From a virus, in the IMG/VR virus record IMGVR_UViG_3300021335_000085, positions 1 to 24,883 of that record: 24,883 bases of DNA; one strand, 5' to 3'. Below the pieces are notes generated by a model that had not been told where the DNA came from, did not search any database, and was given only the letters and a program-made list of their open reading frames with translations. Position 1 is the first letter of the stretch, and the number at the start of each line of letters is the position of its first letter. Positions 1 through 4,661 of this stretch are shown here, piece after piece. A program made the position numbers and the translations under genes.

Positions 1-60
1 GATTTAAACCCCCGTCTTCTTCGTTCGTAGCGAAGCACTCTTCCACTGAGTTACCAGAGT
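1..60 (-). tRNA. tRNA-Arg(ACG), 3' end cut by window edge
   Basis: Acceptor 5' strand ACTCTGG, D-arm ACTC/GAGT, anticodon stem CTTCG/CGAAG with loop CTACGAA (anticodon ACG) and the start of the T-arm. The T-arm 3' strand and acceptor 3' strand are outside the window. Confidence 0.85.
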
Positions 61-65
61 ATAGG

Positions 66-137
66 CGAAGGATGAGGGACTTGAACCCCCACTAACGGTT
101 TTGGAGACCGTCGTGCTACCAATTACACCAATCCGAC
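66..137 (-). tRNA. tRNA-Trp(CCA)
   Basis: Anticodon loop CTCCAAA (CCA), stem ACGGT/ACCGT-type, T-loop TTCAAGT, discriminator G. The acceptor GTCGGAT versus ATCCTTC has two mismatches (positions 2-71 and 3-70), so it may be less active or need editing. Confidence 0.8.
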
Positions 138-140
138 AGG

Positions 141-212
141 TTCTGAGGGTAGGATTCGAACCCACGAATGGCGGGACCAAAACCCGCTGCCTTACCGCTT
201 GGCGACCTCAGA
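141..212 (-). tRNA. tRNA-Gln(TTG)
   Basis: Acceptor TCTGAGG/CCTCAGA perfect, discriminator A. Anticodon stem GCGGG/CCCGC with loop TTTTGGT (TTG). T-loop TTCGAAT. Confidence 0.93.
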
Positions 213-284
213 AGCCCTCAGTCGGATTTGAACCAACGACCTACTCATTACTAGTGAGTTGCTCTACCACTGAGCTATAAGGGC
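213..284 (-). tRNA. tRNA-Thr(AGT)
   Basis: Acceptor GCCCTTA/TGAGGGC pairs with one G-T, discriminator T. Anticodon stem ACTCA/TGAGT with loop CTAGTAA, anticodon AGT. It abuts tRNA-Gln with no spacer. A34 in a Thr tRNA is unusual for bacterial systems. Confidence 0.9.
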
Positions 285-286
285 GG

Positions 287-358
287 GGTGCCGTATGGGA
301 ATTGAACCCATCTCCTCTGTTCCACAAACAGATGCCTTAACCACTAGGCTAACGACAC
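287..358 (-). tRNA. tRNA-His(GTG)
   Basis: Acceptor GTGTCGT/ACGGCAC with one G-T pair, discriminator C as expected for His. Anticodon stem TCTGT/ACAGA with loop TTGTGGA (GTG). The extra 5' G of tRNA-His is not encoded (T at that position). Confidence 0.92.
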
Positions 359-359
359 A

Positions 360-431
360 AGGCAGTGGGTAGAATTGAACTACCGACATAGAGGGTATGA
401 ATCTCTTGTTCTACCACTGAACTACACTGCC
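360..431 (-). tRNA. tRNA-Met(CAT) or Ile2(CAT)
   Basis: Acceptor GGCAGTG/CACTGCC perfect. Anticodon loop TTCATAC (CAT) with an A-C mismatch at the top of the stem. Discriminator is T, unusual for Met. Second CAT-anticodon tRNA in the cluster; one of the two could be the lysidine-type Ile tRNA. Confidence 0.88.
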
Positions 432-434
432 AAA

Positions 435-519
435 CGGAGAGTAGAGGATTCGAACCTCTGGTGCTGTTACACACAAGACCTTTCCAAGATCTCACCATAA
501 ACCACTCGGACAACTCTCC
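435..519 (-). tRNA. tRNA-Ser(GGA)
   Basis: Class II tRNA. Acceptor GGAGAGT/ACTCTCC perfect, discriminator G. Anticodon stem AGATC/GGTCT with loop TTGGAAA (GGA), long variable arm, T-loop TTCGAAT. Confidence 0.92.
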
Positions 520-523
520 ATAT

Positions 524-626
524 GATAAGGGCGTCTTTTTTAAAGTCTGCTATGCTCGTTTAACTAGGGCACTATTTCAGCCTCCCGTCCCTTCAGACTA
601 ATGTTTGGTGGGACGAGACCCTTATC
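524..626 (-). ncRNA. Pseudoknotted structured RNA between two tRNA-Ser genes
   Basis: 103 bases that are not a tRNA. Minus strand: closing helix GATAAGGG (626-619) with CCCTTATC (531-524); directly stacked helix TCTCGTCCC (618-610) with GGGACGGGA (591-583), one G-T pair; and AGTCTG (599-594), in the loop of that helix, with CAGACT (549-544). The last pairing crosses the second helix, so the whole is an H-type pseudoknot closed by an outer stem. No protein frame fits. Position within the tRNA transcript suggests release by tRNA processing. It could belong to a known phage RNA class such as manA or wcaG RNAs; not testable here. Confidence 0.7.
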
Positions 627-630
627 AAGG

Positions 631-713
631 CGGAAGATGTTGGATTCGAACCAACGGAGGTTTTACCCTCACGGTTTAGCAAACCGCTGCATTAACCACT
701 CTGCCAATCTTCC
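631..713 (-). tRNA. tRNA-Ser(GCT)
   Basis: Class II tRNA. Acceptor GGAAGAT/ATCTTCC perfect, discriminator G. Anticodon stem GCGGT/ACCGT with loop TTGCTAA (GCT). Long variable arm and T-loop TTCGAAT are present. Confidence 0.93.
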
Positions 714-718
714 TTAAT

Positions 719-765
719 GTTACCTTGAACCATCCTAAGTGCGATTTAGGTTGCTTCAAGGCAAC
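719..765 (-). ncRNA. 47-base two-stem hairpin between tRNA genes
   Basis: On the minus strand an 11-base outer stem (GTTGCCTTGAA with TTCAAGGTAAC, one G-T pair), a symmetric four-by-four internal loop (GCAA/ATGG), and a five-base inner stem CCTAA/TTAGG capped by a seven-base loop (ATCGCAC). It has the size of an anticodon arm on a long helix but no D- or T-arm. No T-run follows, so it is not an ordinary terminator. Confidence 0.6.
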
Positions 766-767
766 AA

Positions 768-840
768 TGGAAACAACTGGACTCGAACCAGTGCTCTTTC
801 GATTATCAGTCGAATGCTTTACCAACTAAGCTATGTTTCC
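768..840 (-). tRNA. tRNA-Ile(GAT)
   Basis: Acceptor GGAAACA/TGTTTCC perfect, discriminator A. Anticodon stem TTCGA/TCGAA with loop CTGATAA (GAT). T-arm ACTGG/CCAGT. Confidence 0.93.
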
Positions 841-843
841 AAG

Positions 844-917
844 TCCAGATGAAAGGATTTGAACCTCCGACAACTCCGCCCCAAACGGAGGGCTCTACCA
901 AACTGAGCTACATCTGG
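844..917 (-). tRNA. tRNA-Pro(TGG)
   Basis: Acceptor CCAGATG/CATCTGG perfect, discriminator A. Anticodon stem CTCCG/CGGAG with loop TTTGGGG (TGG). T-stem has two G-T pairs. Confidence 0.92.
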
Positions 918-920
918 ATA

Positions 921-992
921 CGACTCTAACGGGATTTGAACCCGTGATACTACCGTGACAGGGTAGCGTGATAACCACTTCACTATAGAGTC
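921..992 (-). tRNA. tRNA-Asp(GTC)
   Basis: Acceptor GACTCTA/TAGAGTC perfect, discriminator G. Anticodon stem CTACC/GGTAG with loop CTGTCAC (GTC). T-stem ACGGG/CCCGT. Confidence 0.93.
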
Positions 993-996
993 AAGG

Positions 997-1078
997 TGGG
1001 AGGAGCAGGATTCGAACCTGCGAAGGCAGAGCCGTCTGATTTACAGTCAGATTCCTTTAGCCACTCGGAAATCCTCCC
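997..1078 (-). tRNA. tRNA-Tyr(GTA)
   Basis: Class II tRNA with a long variable arm. Acceptor GGGAGGA/TCCTCCC, discriminator A. Anticodon stem TCTGA/TCAGA with loop CTGTAAA (GTA). T-loop TTCGAAT. Confidence 0.93.
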
Positions 1079-1082
1079 ACGA

Positions 1083-1154
1083 TGGGTCTGGAGAGATTCG
1101 AACTCTCAACTTCCAGATTAAAAGCCCGTTACTCTACCGTTGAGTTACAGACCC
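1083..1154 (-). tRNA. tRNA-Lys(TTT)
   Basis: Acceptor GGGTCTG/CAGACCC perfect, discriminator A. Anticodon loop CTTTTAA (TTT). The anticodon stem is weak (ACGGG/TCTGG, one mismatch and two G-T pairs). T-arm GAGAG/CTCTC with loop TTCGAAT. Confidence 0.9.
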
Positions 1155-1161
1155 ATATAAT

Positions 1162-1225
1162 GTGGTAAATATTCAGTTTTCGATGTTCGGGGTGTGGTCT
1201 CTCAACCACTTGTATAGAATACCAC
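1162..1225 (-). ncRNA. Possible structured leader or processing element before tRNA-Lys
   Basis: Between the terminator and tRNA-Lys the minus strand can fold an outer helix GTGGTATTC (1225-1217) with GAAT...ACCAC (1174-1162, three bulged bases) around an inner hairpin GTGGT/ACCAC (1209-1194). No promoter matching sigma70 or late consensus is convincing in this interval, although the terminator makes one necessary for the tRNA array. Confidence 0.35.
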
Positions 1226-1279
1226 CATTTGAACTCTGAGGGGAGGTTGGTGGGCACTTAGGAAACTGTCACAAGCAAC

Positions 1280-1313
1280 AAAAAAGGGGAGGAAACTTTC
1301 GGTTTCTCTCCCC
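1280..1313 (-). terminator. Strong terminator upstream of the main tRNA cluster
   Basis: On the minus strand GGGGAGAGAAAC pairs with GTTTCCTCCCC (one bulged A) around a five-base loop, then six T residues. It would stop transcription coming from the small late ORF before the main tRNA array. Confidence 0.9.
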
Positions 1314-1342
1314 TTCTTATTTGCTTTTATGAATTAAACATC

Positions 1343-1444
1343 TTACATATGTCTATCCATATCCGCAAACAGGGGAGCACCCTCAATATGCCAATAGCGG
1401 CAATCAAGGTTACTAATCTGTTTTGTGGGCATTGGATAAGACAT
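1343..1444 (-). CDS. Small late ORF (33 aa)
   Basis: A 33-codon frame (MSYPMPTKQISNLDCRYWHI to ADMDRHM) placed between an exact late promoter and a strong terminator. Only a weak Shine-Dalgarno (TTAGG) is present 11 bases upstream. The spacing of promoter to ATG (20 bases) matches other late genes here. It could be a micro-protein or the transcript could act as an RNA; no homologue is recognised. Confidence 0.45.
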   Translation of the reverse strand: MSYPMPTKQISNLDCRYWHIEGAPLFADMDRHM

Positions 1445-1464
1445 TGTTTTCGACCTAAGTGTTT

Positions 1465-1472
1465 TATTTATA
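1465..1472 (-). promoter_or_regulatory. Late promoter TATAAATA
   Basis: Exact late consensus on the minus strand, 20 bases before the ATG at 1444. An AT-rich hairpin (GACTTTTT/AAAAAGTC, 1493-1474) sits immediately upstream, between it and tRNA-Ala. Confidence 0.8.
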
Positions 1473-1496
1473 AGACTTTTTTCTCAAAAAGTCAAG

Positions 1497-1570
1497 TGGA
1501 GAATATCGGACTCGAACCGATGACATCTTGCTTGCAAAGCAAGTGCTACTACCAACTGAGCTAATTCCCC
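1497..1570 (-). tRNA. tRNA-Ala(TGC)
   Basis: Acceptor GGGGAAT/ATTCTCC with one G-T pair, discriminator A. Anticodon stem CTTGC/GCAAG with loop TTTGCAA (TGC). T-arm with loop TTCGAGT. An eight-base hairpin and a late promoter follow on its 3' side. Confidence 0.93.
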
Positions 1571-1573
1571 TGG

Positions 1574-1647
1574 CGTCTCGGACAGGACTCGAACCTGTGA
1601 CCAACTGCTTAGAAGGCAGATGCTCTATCCAACTGAGCTACCGAGAC
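1574..1647 (-). tRNA. tRNA-Arg(TCT)
   Basis: Acceptor GTCTCGG/CCGAGAC with discriminator G. The anticodon loop is CTTCTAA (TCT) with a T-T mismatch at the base of the stem. The bases CCA follow in the DNA (1573-1571), unlike most tRNAs here. Reads AGA codons, which are common in AT-rich genes. Confidence 0.93.
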
Positions 1648-1685
1648 ATAAAACAATCATATCAGTTAAAGATTTGATTGTCAAG

Positions 1686-1758
1686 TGCTCCTTGCGTGGA
1701 TCGAACACGCCTCAGGCGAATTATGAGTTCGCTGCATTCACCAGATTGCTAAAGGAGC
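1686..1758 (-). tRNA. tRNA-Met(CAT)
   Basis: Acceptor GCTCCTT pairs perfectly with AAGGAGC, followed by discriminator A. Anticodon stem GCGAA/TTCGC with loop CTCATAA, anticodon CAT. T-arm GCGTG/CACGC with loop TTCGATC. Initiator features are not seen, so an elongator Met is likelier; lysidine-modified Ile cannot be excluded from the anticodon alone. Confidence 0.9.
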
Positions 1759-1828
1759 GATGAGGTTTCTTGATTACCTAGTAATCATACCCCAAAAAGA
1801 TTGGGTTGTCTAGGGACCAGGTCCAGTT

Positions 1829-2374
1829 TTAAGAGTGTCCCCAGATTTGAATGGTATACCTTAATTCTGGACTTAATGGTGAAAGTGGAGTCACCATATG
1901 TAAAGTTTCATCATTATTTAACACCATAGTACCAAACTCGGGAACAACCACTTTCCAATTATTATGATCGGTCATATATTCTTCTTCAGATTCTTCCCAA
2001 TCAATTTTTTTATTATAATACAGGAAAATTCCTCCCCAGTCAACATCCCAATACTCATTGAGATAAATTGTAGCAGCAAAACTGTATCCTGGATCTGTAT
2101 GCTTTGAAATACCAGAATAAGGTTGCCAGATATAAAACATTACGGATATATCACCCACAGTTGATGGTAGATGATTTTGAATCTGGTCCAAGACCATTTT
2201 CTTAATCTCATCACTAGTTGAAGTAACAATACAAGATCCTGATATACATTCTCTAATACCTTCATTCCAAAAAGCAGTACTAGATTGCCATACAGGACTA
2301 TCTTTCAGTTTATTTATTTCATTGAAAGAGTAAAAACAAAGATCTTCAGATAGAGCATTTTTAACAACTTTCAT
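1829..2374 (-). CDS. 2OG-Fe(II) oxygenase (prolyl-hydroxylase-like), 181 aa
   Basis: Iron- and 2-oxoglutarate-dependent dioxygenase fold. The Fe-binding motif is HTD (His92, Asp94) in SKHTDPGYSFAATIYLN, with the distal His159 in DETLHMVTPLSP; Arg172, 13 residues later, is the 2-oxoglutarate anchor. The start is the ATG at 2374 (MKVVKNAL); a TTG two codons upstream is possible. Such oxygenases are frequent in T4-like cyanophages, and the substrate (protein proline, nucleic acid or small molecule) is unknown. Its stop lies 70 bases before the tRNA cluster; no strong terminator is seen. Confidence 0.9.
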   Translation of the reverse strand: MKVVKNALSEDLCFYSFNEINKLKDSPVWQSSTAFWNEGIRECISGSCIVTSTSDEIKKMVLDQIQNHLPSTVGDISVMFYIWQPYSGISKHTDPGYSFAATIYLNEYWDVDWGGIFLYYNKKIDWEESEEEYMTDHNNWKVVVPEFGTMVLNNDETLHMVTPLSPLSPELRYTIQIWGHS

Positions 2375-2376
2375 TA

Positions 2377-2592
2377 TCAAATAACATCAATTTCTTGATC
2401 TCCAAATCCTTTATCTTCAAGGCAAAGATATTCCATCTCGCCATCTTCCTGCTTAACATTAATCCATTCATCAAACTCTTCAGCAATTGCAACTGCATTA
2501 AACTGAGATTCAATGCCACCCCCATATAGTTGACGAATACGATCAATAGACCAATCACGAATTTGGACAACGGGTTCAATCTTCGCATTCAT
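2377..2592 (-). CDS. Conserved hypothetical protein (71 aa)
   Basis: Start at 2592 (MNAKIEPVVQIRDWSIDRIRQ). A longer frame reaching 2808 runs through the GIY-YIG gene in another frame and is rejected. The sequence has an N-terminal helix (SIDRIRQLYGGG), an acidic C-terminus and no cysteine pattern. The stop lies two bases before the ATG of the oxygenase gene, so the two are coupled. Confidence 0.75.
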   Translation of the reverse strand: MNAKIEPVVQIRDWSIDRIRQLYGGGIESQFNAVAIAEEFDEWINVKQEDGEMEYLCLEDKGFGDQEIDVI

Positions 2593-3031
2593 AGTAATCT
2601 TTTCGGAAGTATCTGTTGAGGATGTTGCTATTGTAGTATGCTGGTCCTCCTGTGTCAAGTCTTTCTGTAAGGACTCCGTTGATAAAGAGTTGTCTGGTTT
2701 CTTCGAAGTTTGTTTTTCCTTTTGTTTTATGGAGGGAGAGGATAGTCCGTCCAAATATCCCCTTTCCATAATTTTCCAAATCTTCTTTAAGTTCTGTACA
2801 AGACCCATAATAGTTTTTCCAGTCAGATTCTGATTTTACTTTTCGTTTTTTTCCTTTGGGCGTGCGAAACGACCAGAAATACTTTCTACCAATGTATTGT
2901 CGTTGGTTGGACTGATTGGTAATGAGATAAACAAAACCAAAGTTGTCCCCAATATCGCTAGAAGTAAAAACCTTGCCATTATAAATCCAAGGATTTTCAT
3001 AGGTTTCATCAGTAGTATAACTGCAACTCAT
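2576..3031 (-). CDS. GIY-YIG endonuclease, Seg-like (151 aa)
   Basis: A single-domain GIY-YIG nuclease. The first 30 residues are an extension; then FGFVYLITNQSNQRQYIGRK (31-50) gives the GIY-YIG core, with Arg49 or Arg56 as catalytic candidate. WKNYYGSCTELKEDL and NFEETRQLF (Glu111) complete the domain. No NUMOD modules are attached, which resembles the short Seg-type homing endonucleases of T4. It overlaps small genes at both ends (23 and 17 bases), so it may have entered by replacing intergenic space. A late-type promoter lies upstream. Confidence 0.85.
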   Translation of the reverse strand: MSCSYTTDETYENPWIYNGKVFTSSDIGDNFGFVYLITNQSNQRQYIGRKYFWSFRTPKGKKRKVKSESDWKNYYGSCTELKEDLENYGKGIFGRTILSLHKTKGKTNFEETRQLFINGVLTERLDTGGPAYYNSNILNRYFRKDYYECED

Positions 3032-3167
3032 TCACATAGTCAATAGCTTTGCTCAGATATTTATGAGCAAGTTCTTTCTCACGTGGAGTTGCATTTTCTG
3101 TGTCGATATGATGCTTGAGTTTATCAAGTCTTGATTTGAGTGTGAAAATATCCGTAAGACCAATCAT
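3009..3167 (-). CDS. Small hypothetical protein (52 aa)
   Basis: An uninterrupted 52-codon frame beginning MIGLTDIFTLKSRLDKLKHH and ending NELQLYY. It is highly charged and alpha-helical (one long amphipathic helix pair). Its ATG lies right after the terminator T-run and has no good Shine-Dalgarno, so expression is uncertain. It overlaps the following GIY-YIG gene by 23 bases, and a late-type promoter for that gene lies within it. No homology is recognised. Confidence 0.6.
   Translation of the reverse strand: MIGLTDIFTLKSRLDKLKHHIDTENATPREKELAHKYLSKAIDYVNELQLYY
3058..3065 (-). promoter_or_regulatory. Late-type promoter CATAAATA
   Basis: One mismatch from TATAAATA, 26 bases before the GIY-YIG ATG at 3031, within the small gene at 3009-3167. 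Confidence 0.45.
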
Positions 3168-3170
3168 TAG

Positions 3171-3197
3171 AAAAAAGAGGAGTTATAACGCTCCTCT
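3171..3197 (-). terminator. Terminator after the nrdB transcript
   Basis: On the minus strand AGAGGAG and CTCCTCT form a seven-base stem with an eight-base loop, followed by six T residues. It ends the nrdB/Cys-rich transcript and lies just four bases before the next start codon. Confidence 0.85.
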
Positions 3198-3199
3198 AT

Positions 3200-3376
3200 C
3201 TATACATCTAAGGTAGTTATACCTACCCATTCTTTACAATAGTCATAATCTCCAAACAAATACTCATCAGATTCTGCCGCTTTTCTATACATTTCTAAAG
3301 AATCTTCAATAGTAATGCAGTTACATTTACAATTTCCTTTACAACTGAAATCCTGAGAATGTGTTTGCTTTGACAT
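3200..3376 (-). CDS. Small Cys-rich protein downstream of nrdB (58 aa)
   Basis: Start at 3376 (MSKQTHSQDF) inside the nrdB 3' end; a start seven codons earlier is less likely. A CxxxCxCxC cluster (Cys12, Cys16, Cys18, Cys20), with a further Cys47, suggests metal or thiol chemistry. In related phages a glutaredoxin often follows nrdB, but no CPYC-type site exists here, so it is not a glutaredoxin. The acidic C-terminal half is helix-like. A clear terminator follows. Function unknown. Confidence 0.65.
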   Translation of the reverse strand: MSKQTHSQDFSCKGNCKCNCITIEDSLEMYRKAAESDEYLFGDYDYCKEWVGITTLDV

Positions 3377-4517
3377 CTTGTTTAATACCCCCAACAATGT
3401 AACTTTCTACTTCTGTTTCTTGTGGTGCGACCTGAAGTCCTTTAGAAGAAATCCAGTTCTGAGTCCAAGGAAGAGGGTTATTATTGGCAGAAATATCATA
3501 CTGAGGTTTCAGACCAATTGCTTTAATGCGGCGATTAGCAATCCACTCAACATACTGTTGAAGAAGTTTATCATTCAAACCAATCATAGATCCATCTTTG
3601 AAGAGATAGTCTGCCCACTTCTTCTCTTCATTTACTGCACGGTCAAACATAGCATAGACCCACTCTTCCTCTTCCTTAGCAATCTGCTTCATCTCAGGAT
3701 CATCACCATCACGCCACTTGTTCAGAATGTTCTGAGTGATAGCAAGATGCTGATTCTCATCACGAGCAATCAAAGAAATAATCTTAGCAGAACCTTCCAT
3801 AAGTTTCAGTTCACCAAAAGCAAAGCTGCAAGCAAAGGAAACGTAGAAGCGAATACCCTCAAGGATATTAACATTCGCAACTGCACGATAGAGTTTGCGC
3901 TTGACTTCTTTCAGAGATTCTTTTGCATATTCAACACCTTCAAGGCGGTGCTTCCATTGGTCAGAAACACCATAAAAATGAGCAGAGTTGATGAAGTCGT
4001 TGTAGGACTCTGTAACGCTCTCAGCACGCTCTAGAATGCGCTCATCTCCAATGATAGTATCAAAGACCACTGAAGGATCTGAATAAACATTTTTGATGAT
4101 ATAGGTATAAGAGCGTGAGTGAATCATCTCCATAAATCCCCAAACCTCCATACACGCTTCCAGCTCAGGAAGTGAGCAGTAGGGAATGAATGCCATACCA
4201 GGACCACGACCCTGAACAGAATCAAGCATGATCTGATACTTCAGATTAGAAGTGTAGATATGCTTTTGTTCAGGACGTAGAGTATGATAATCGCCACGAT
4301 CCTTCTGGAGGGAGACCTCCTCAGGTCTCCAGAAGTAACCTAATTGTTGTGTAGTAAGTTTATCGAAAACTGGATATTTGTAAGAGTCGTATCTTTGTAC
4401 TCCCAAAGGTTTACCAAAAAACATAGGTTGCTTTTTAGTGTTCACTTGTTCAGTATTAAAAACCGTAATCCCATTCATTTCATTCTTATCTTTGGATGTT
4501 ACAAAATCGTACTGCAT
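3339..4517 (-). CDS. nrdB: Class Ia ribonucleotide reductase, small subunit
   Basis: Radical-generating partner of NrdA, 392 aa. Recognised metal and radical residues by comparison with E. coli NrdB: Glu130, His133 and the radical Tyr137 (EMIHSRSY), Glu236 (FAFGE), Glu254 and His257 (RDENQH). The position of the E. coli ligand Asp84 (PEEVD) is Ser69 here (PEEVS). The C-terminus NTFSGFQL resembles the NrdA-binding tail (NFQL). The start has a good Shine-Dalgarno (AGAGG). It has its own sigma70-like promoter and overlaps the following small gene by 38 bases. Confidence 0.95.
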   Translation of the reverse strand: MQYDFVTSKDKNEMNGITVFNTEQVNTKKQPMFFGKPLGVQRYDSYKYPVFDKLTTQQLGYFWRPEEVSLQKDRGDYHTLRPEQKHIYTSNLKYQIMLDSVQGRGPGMAFIPYCSLPELEACMEVWGFMEMIHSRSYTYIIKNVYSDPSVVFDTIIGDERILERAESVTESYNDFINSAHFYGVSDQWKHRLEGVEYAKESLKEVKRKLYRAVANVNILEGIRFYVSFACSFAFGELKLMEGSAKIISLIARDENQHLAITQNILNKWRDGDDPEMKQIAKEEEEWVYAMFDRAVNEEKKWADYLFKDGSMIGLNDKLLQQYVEWIANRRIKAIGLKPQYDISANNNPLPWTQNWISSKGLQVAPQETEVESYIVGGIKQDVKANTFSGFQL

Positions 4518-4544
4518 TCGTTACCTCTTTTGATTCTTGTATAT

Positions 4545-4574
4545 ATTATAACTTAGATTTTACAGGATTCGCAA
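4545..4574 (-). promoter_or_regulatory. Sigma70-type promoter for nrdB
   Basis: TTGCGA (4574-4569) and TATAAT (4550-4545) on the minus strand with an 18-base spacer, 27 bases before the nrdB ATG. Four of six -35 bases and all six -10 bases fit the consensus. The -35 box lies within the leftover nrdA tail. Confidence 0.6.
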
Positions 4575-4582
4575 TCCTCCTC
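4553..4582 (-). pseudogene. Leftover nrdA 3' end (codons for EEDCESCKI and stop)
   Basis: The minus strand here reads codons for E-E-D-C-E-S-C-K-I and TAA, the same tail as functional NrdA at 6482-6511, but with different codons (TGC/GAA/TCC versus TGT/GAG/AGT). Upstream the resemblance to nrdA is lost. It sits 35 bases before the nrdB ATG, where nrdA would end if the two endonuclease genes were absent. It has no start codon of its own in frame. Confidence 0.85.
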
Positions 4583-4661
4583 TACTGAACTTAACTCTAA
4601 CAAAAACTTCACACATCCTATTTAACCTTGTAAAATATTTGGTTTTCATCATACTCCAAAA

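Noticed and set aside
1349-1564. Plus-strand 71-aa frame
   Set aside because: It runs across tRNA-Ala and the late ORF on the other strand; no ribosome binding site and composition of a shadow frame.
1759-1828. Terminator between the oxygenase gene and the tRNA cluster
   Set aside because: There is a small palindrome (TGATTAC/GTAATCA) but no T-run after it, so a terminator is not supported.
2311-2318. Late-type box AATAAATA inside the oxygenase gene
   Set aside because: No gene start lies 15-35 bases downstream.
2593-2808. N-terminal extension of the 71-aa gene to 143 aa
   Set aside because: The extra part is the GIY-YIG gene read in another frame; the inner ATG at 2592 fits gene packing.
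3200-3376. Glutaredoxin after nrdB
   Set aside because: No CxxC active site in a thioredoxin context and far too short; only a CxxxCxCxC cluster.
3378-4034. Plus-strand 218-aa frame opposite nrdB
   Set aside because: Antisense shadow of a clear nrdB; no family features.
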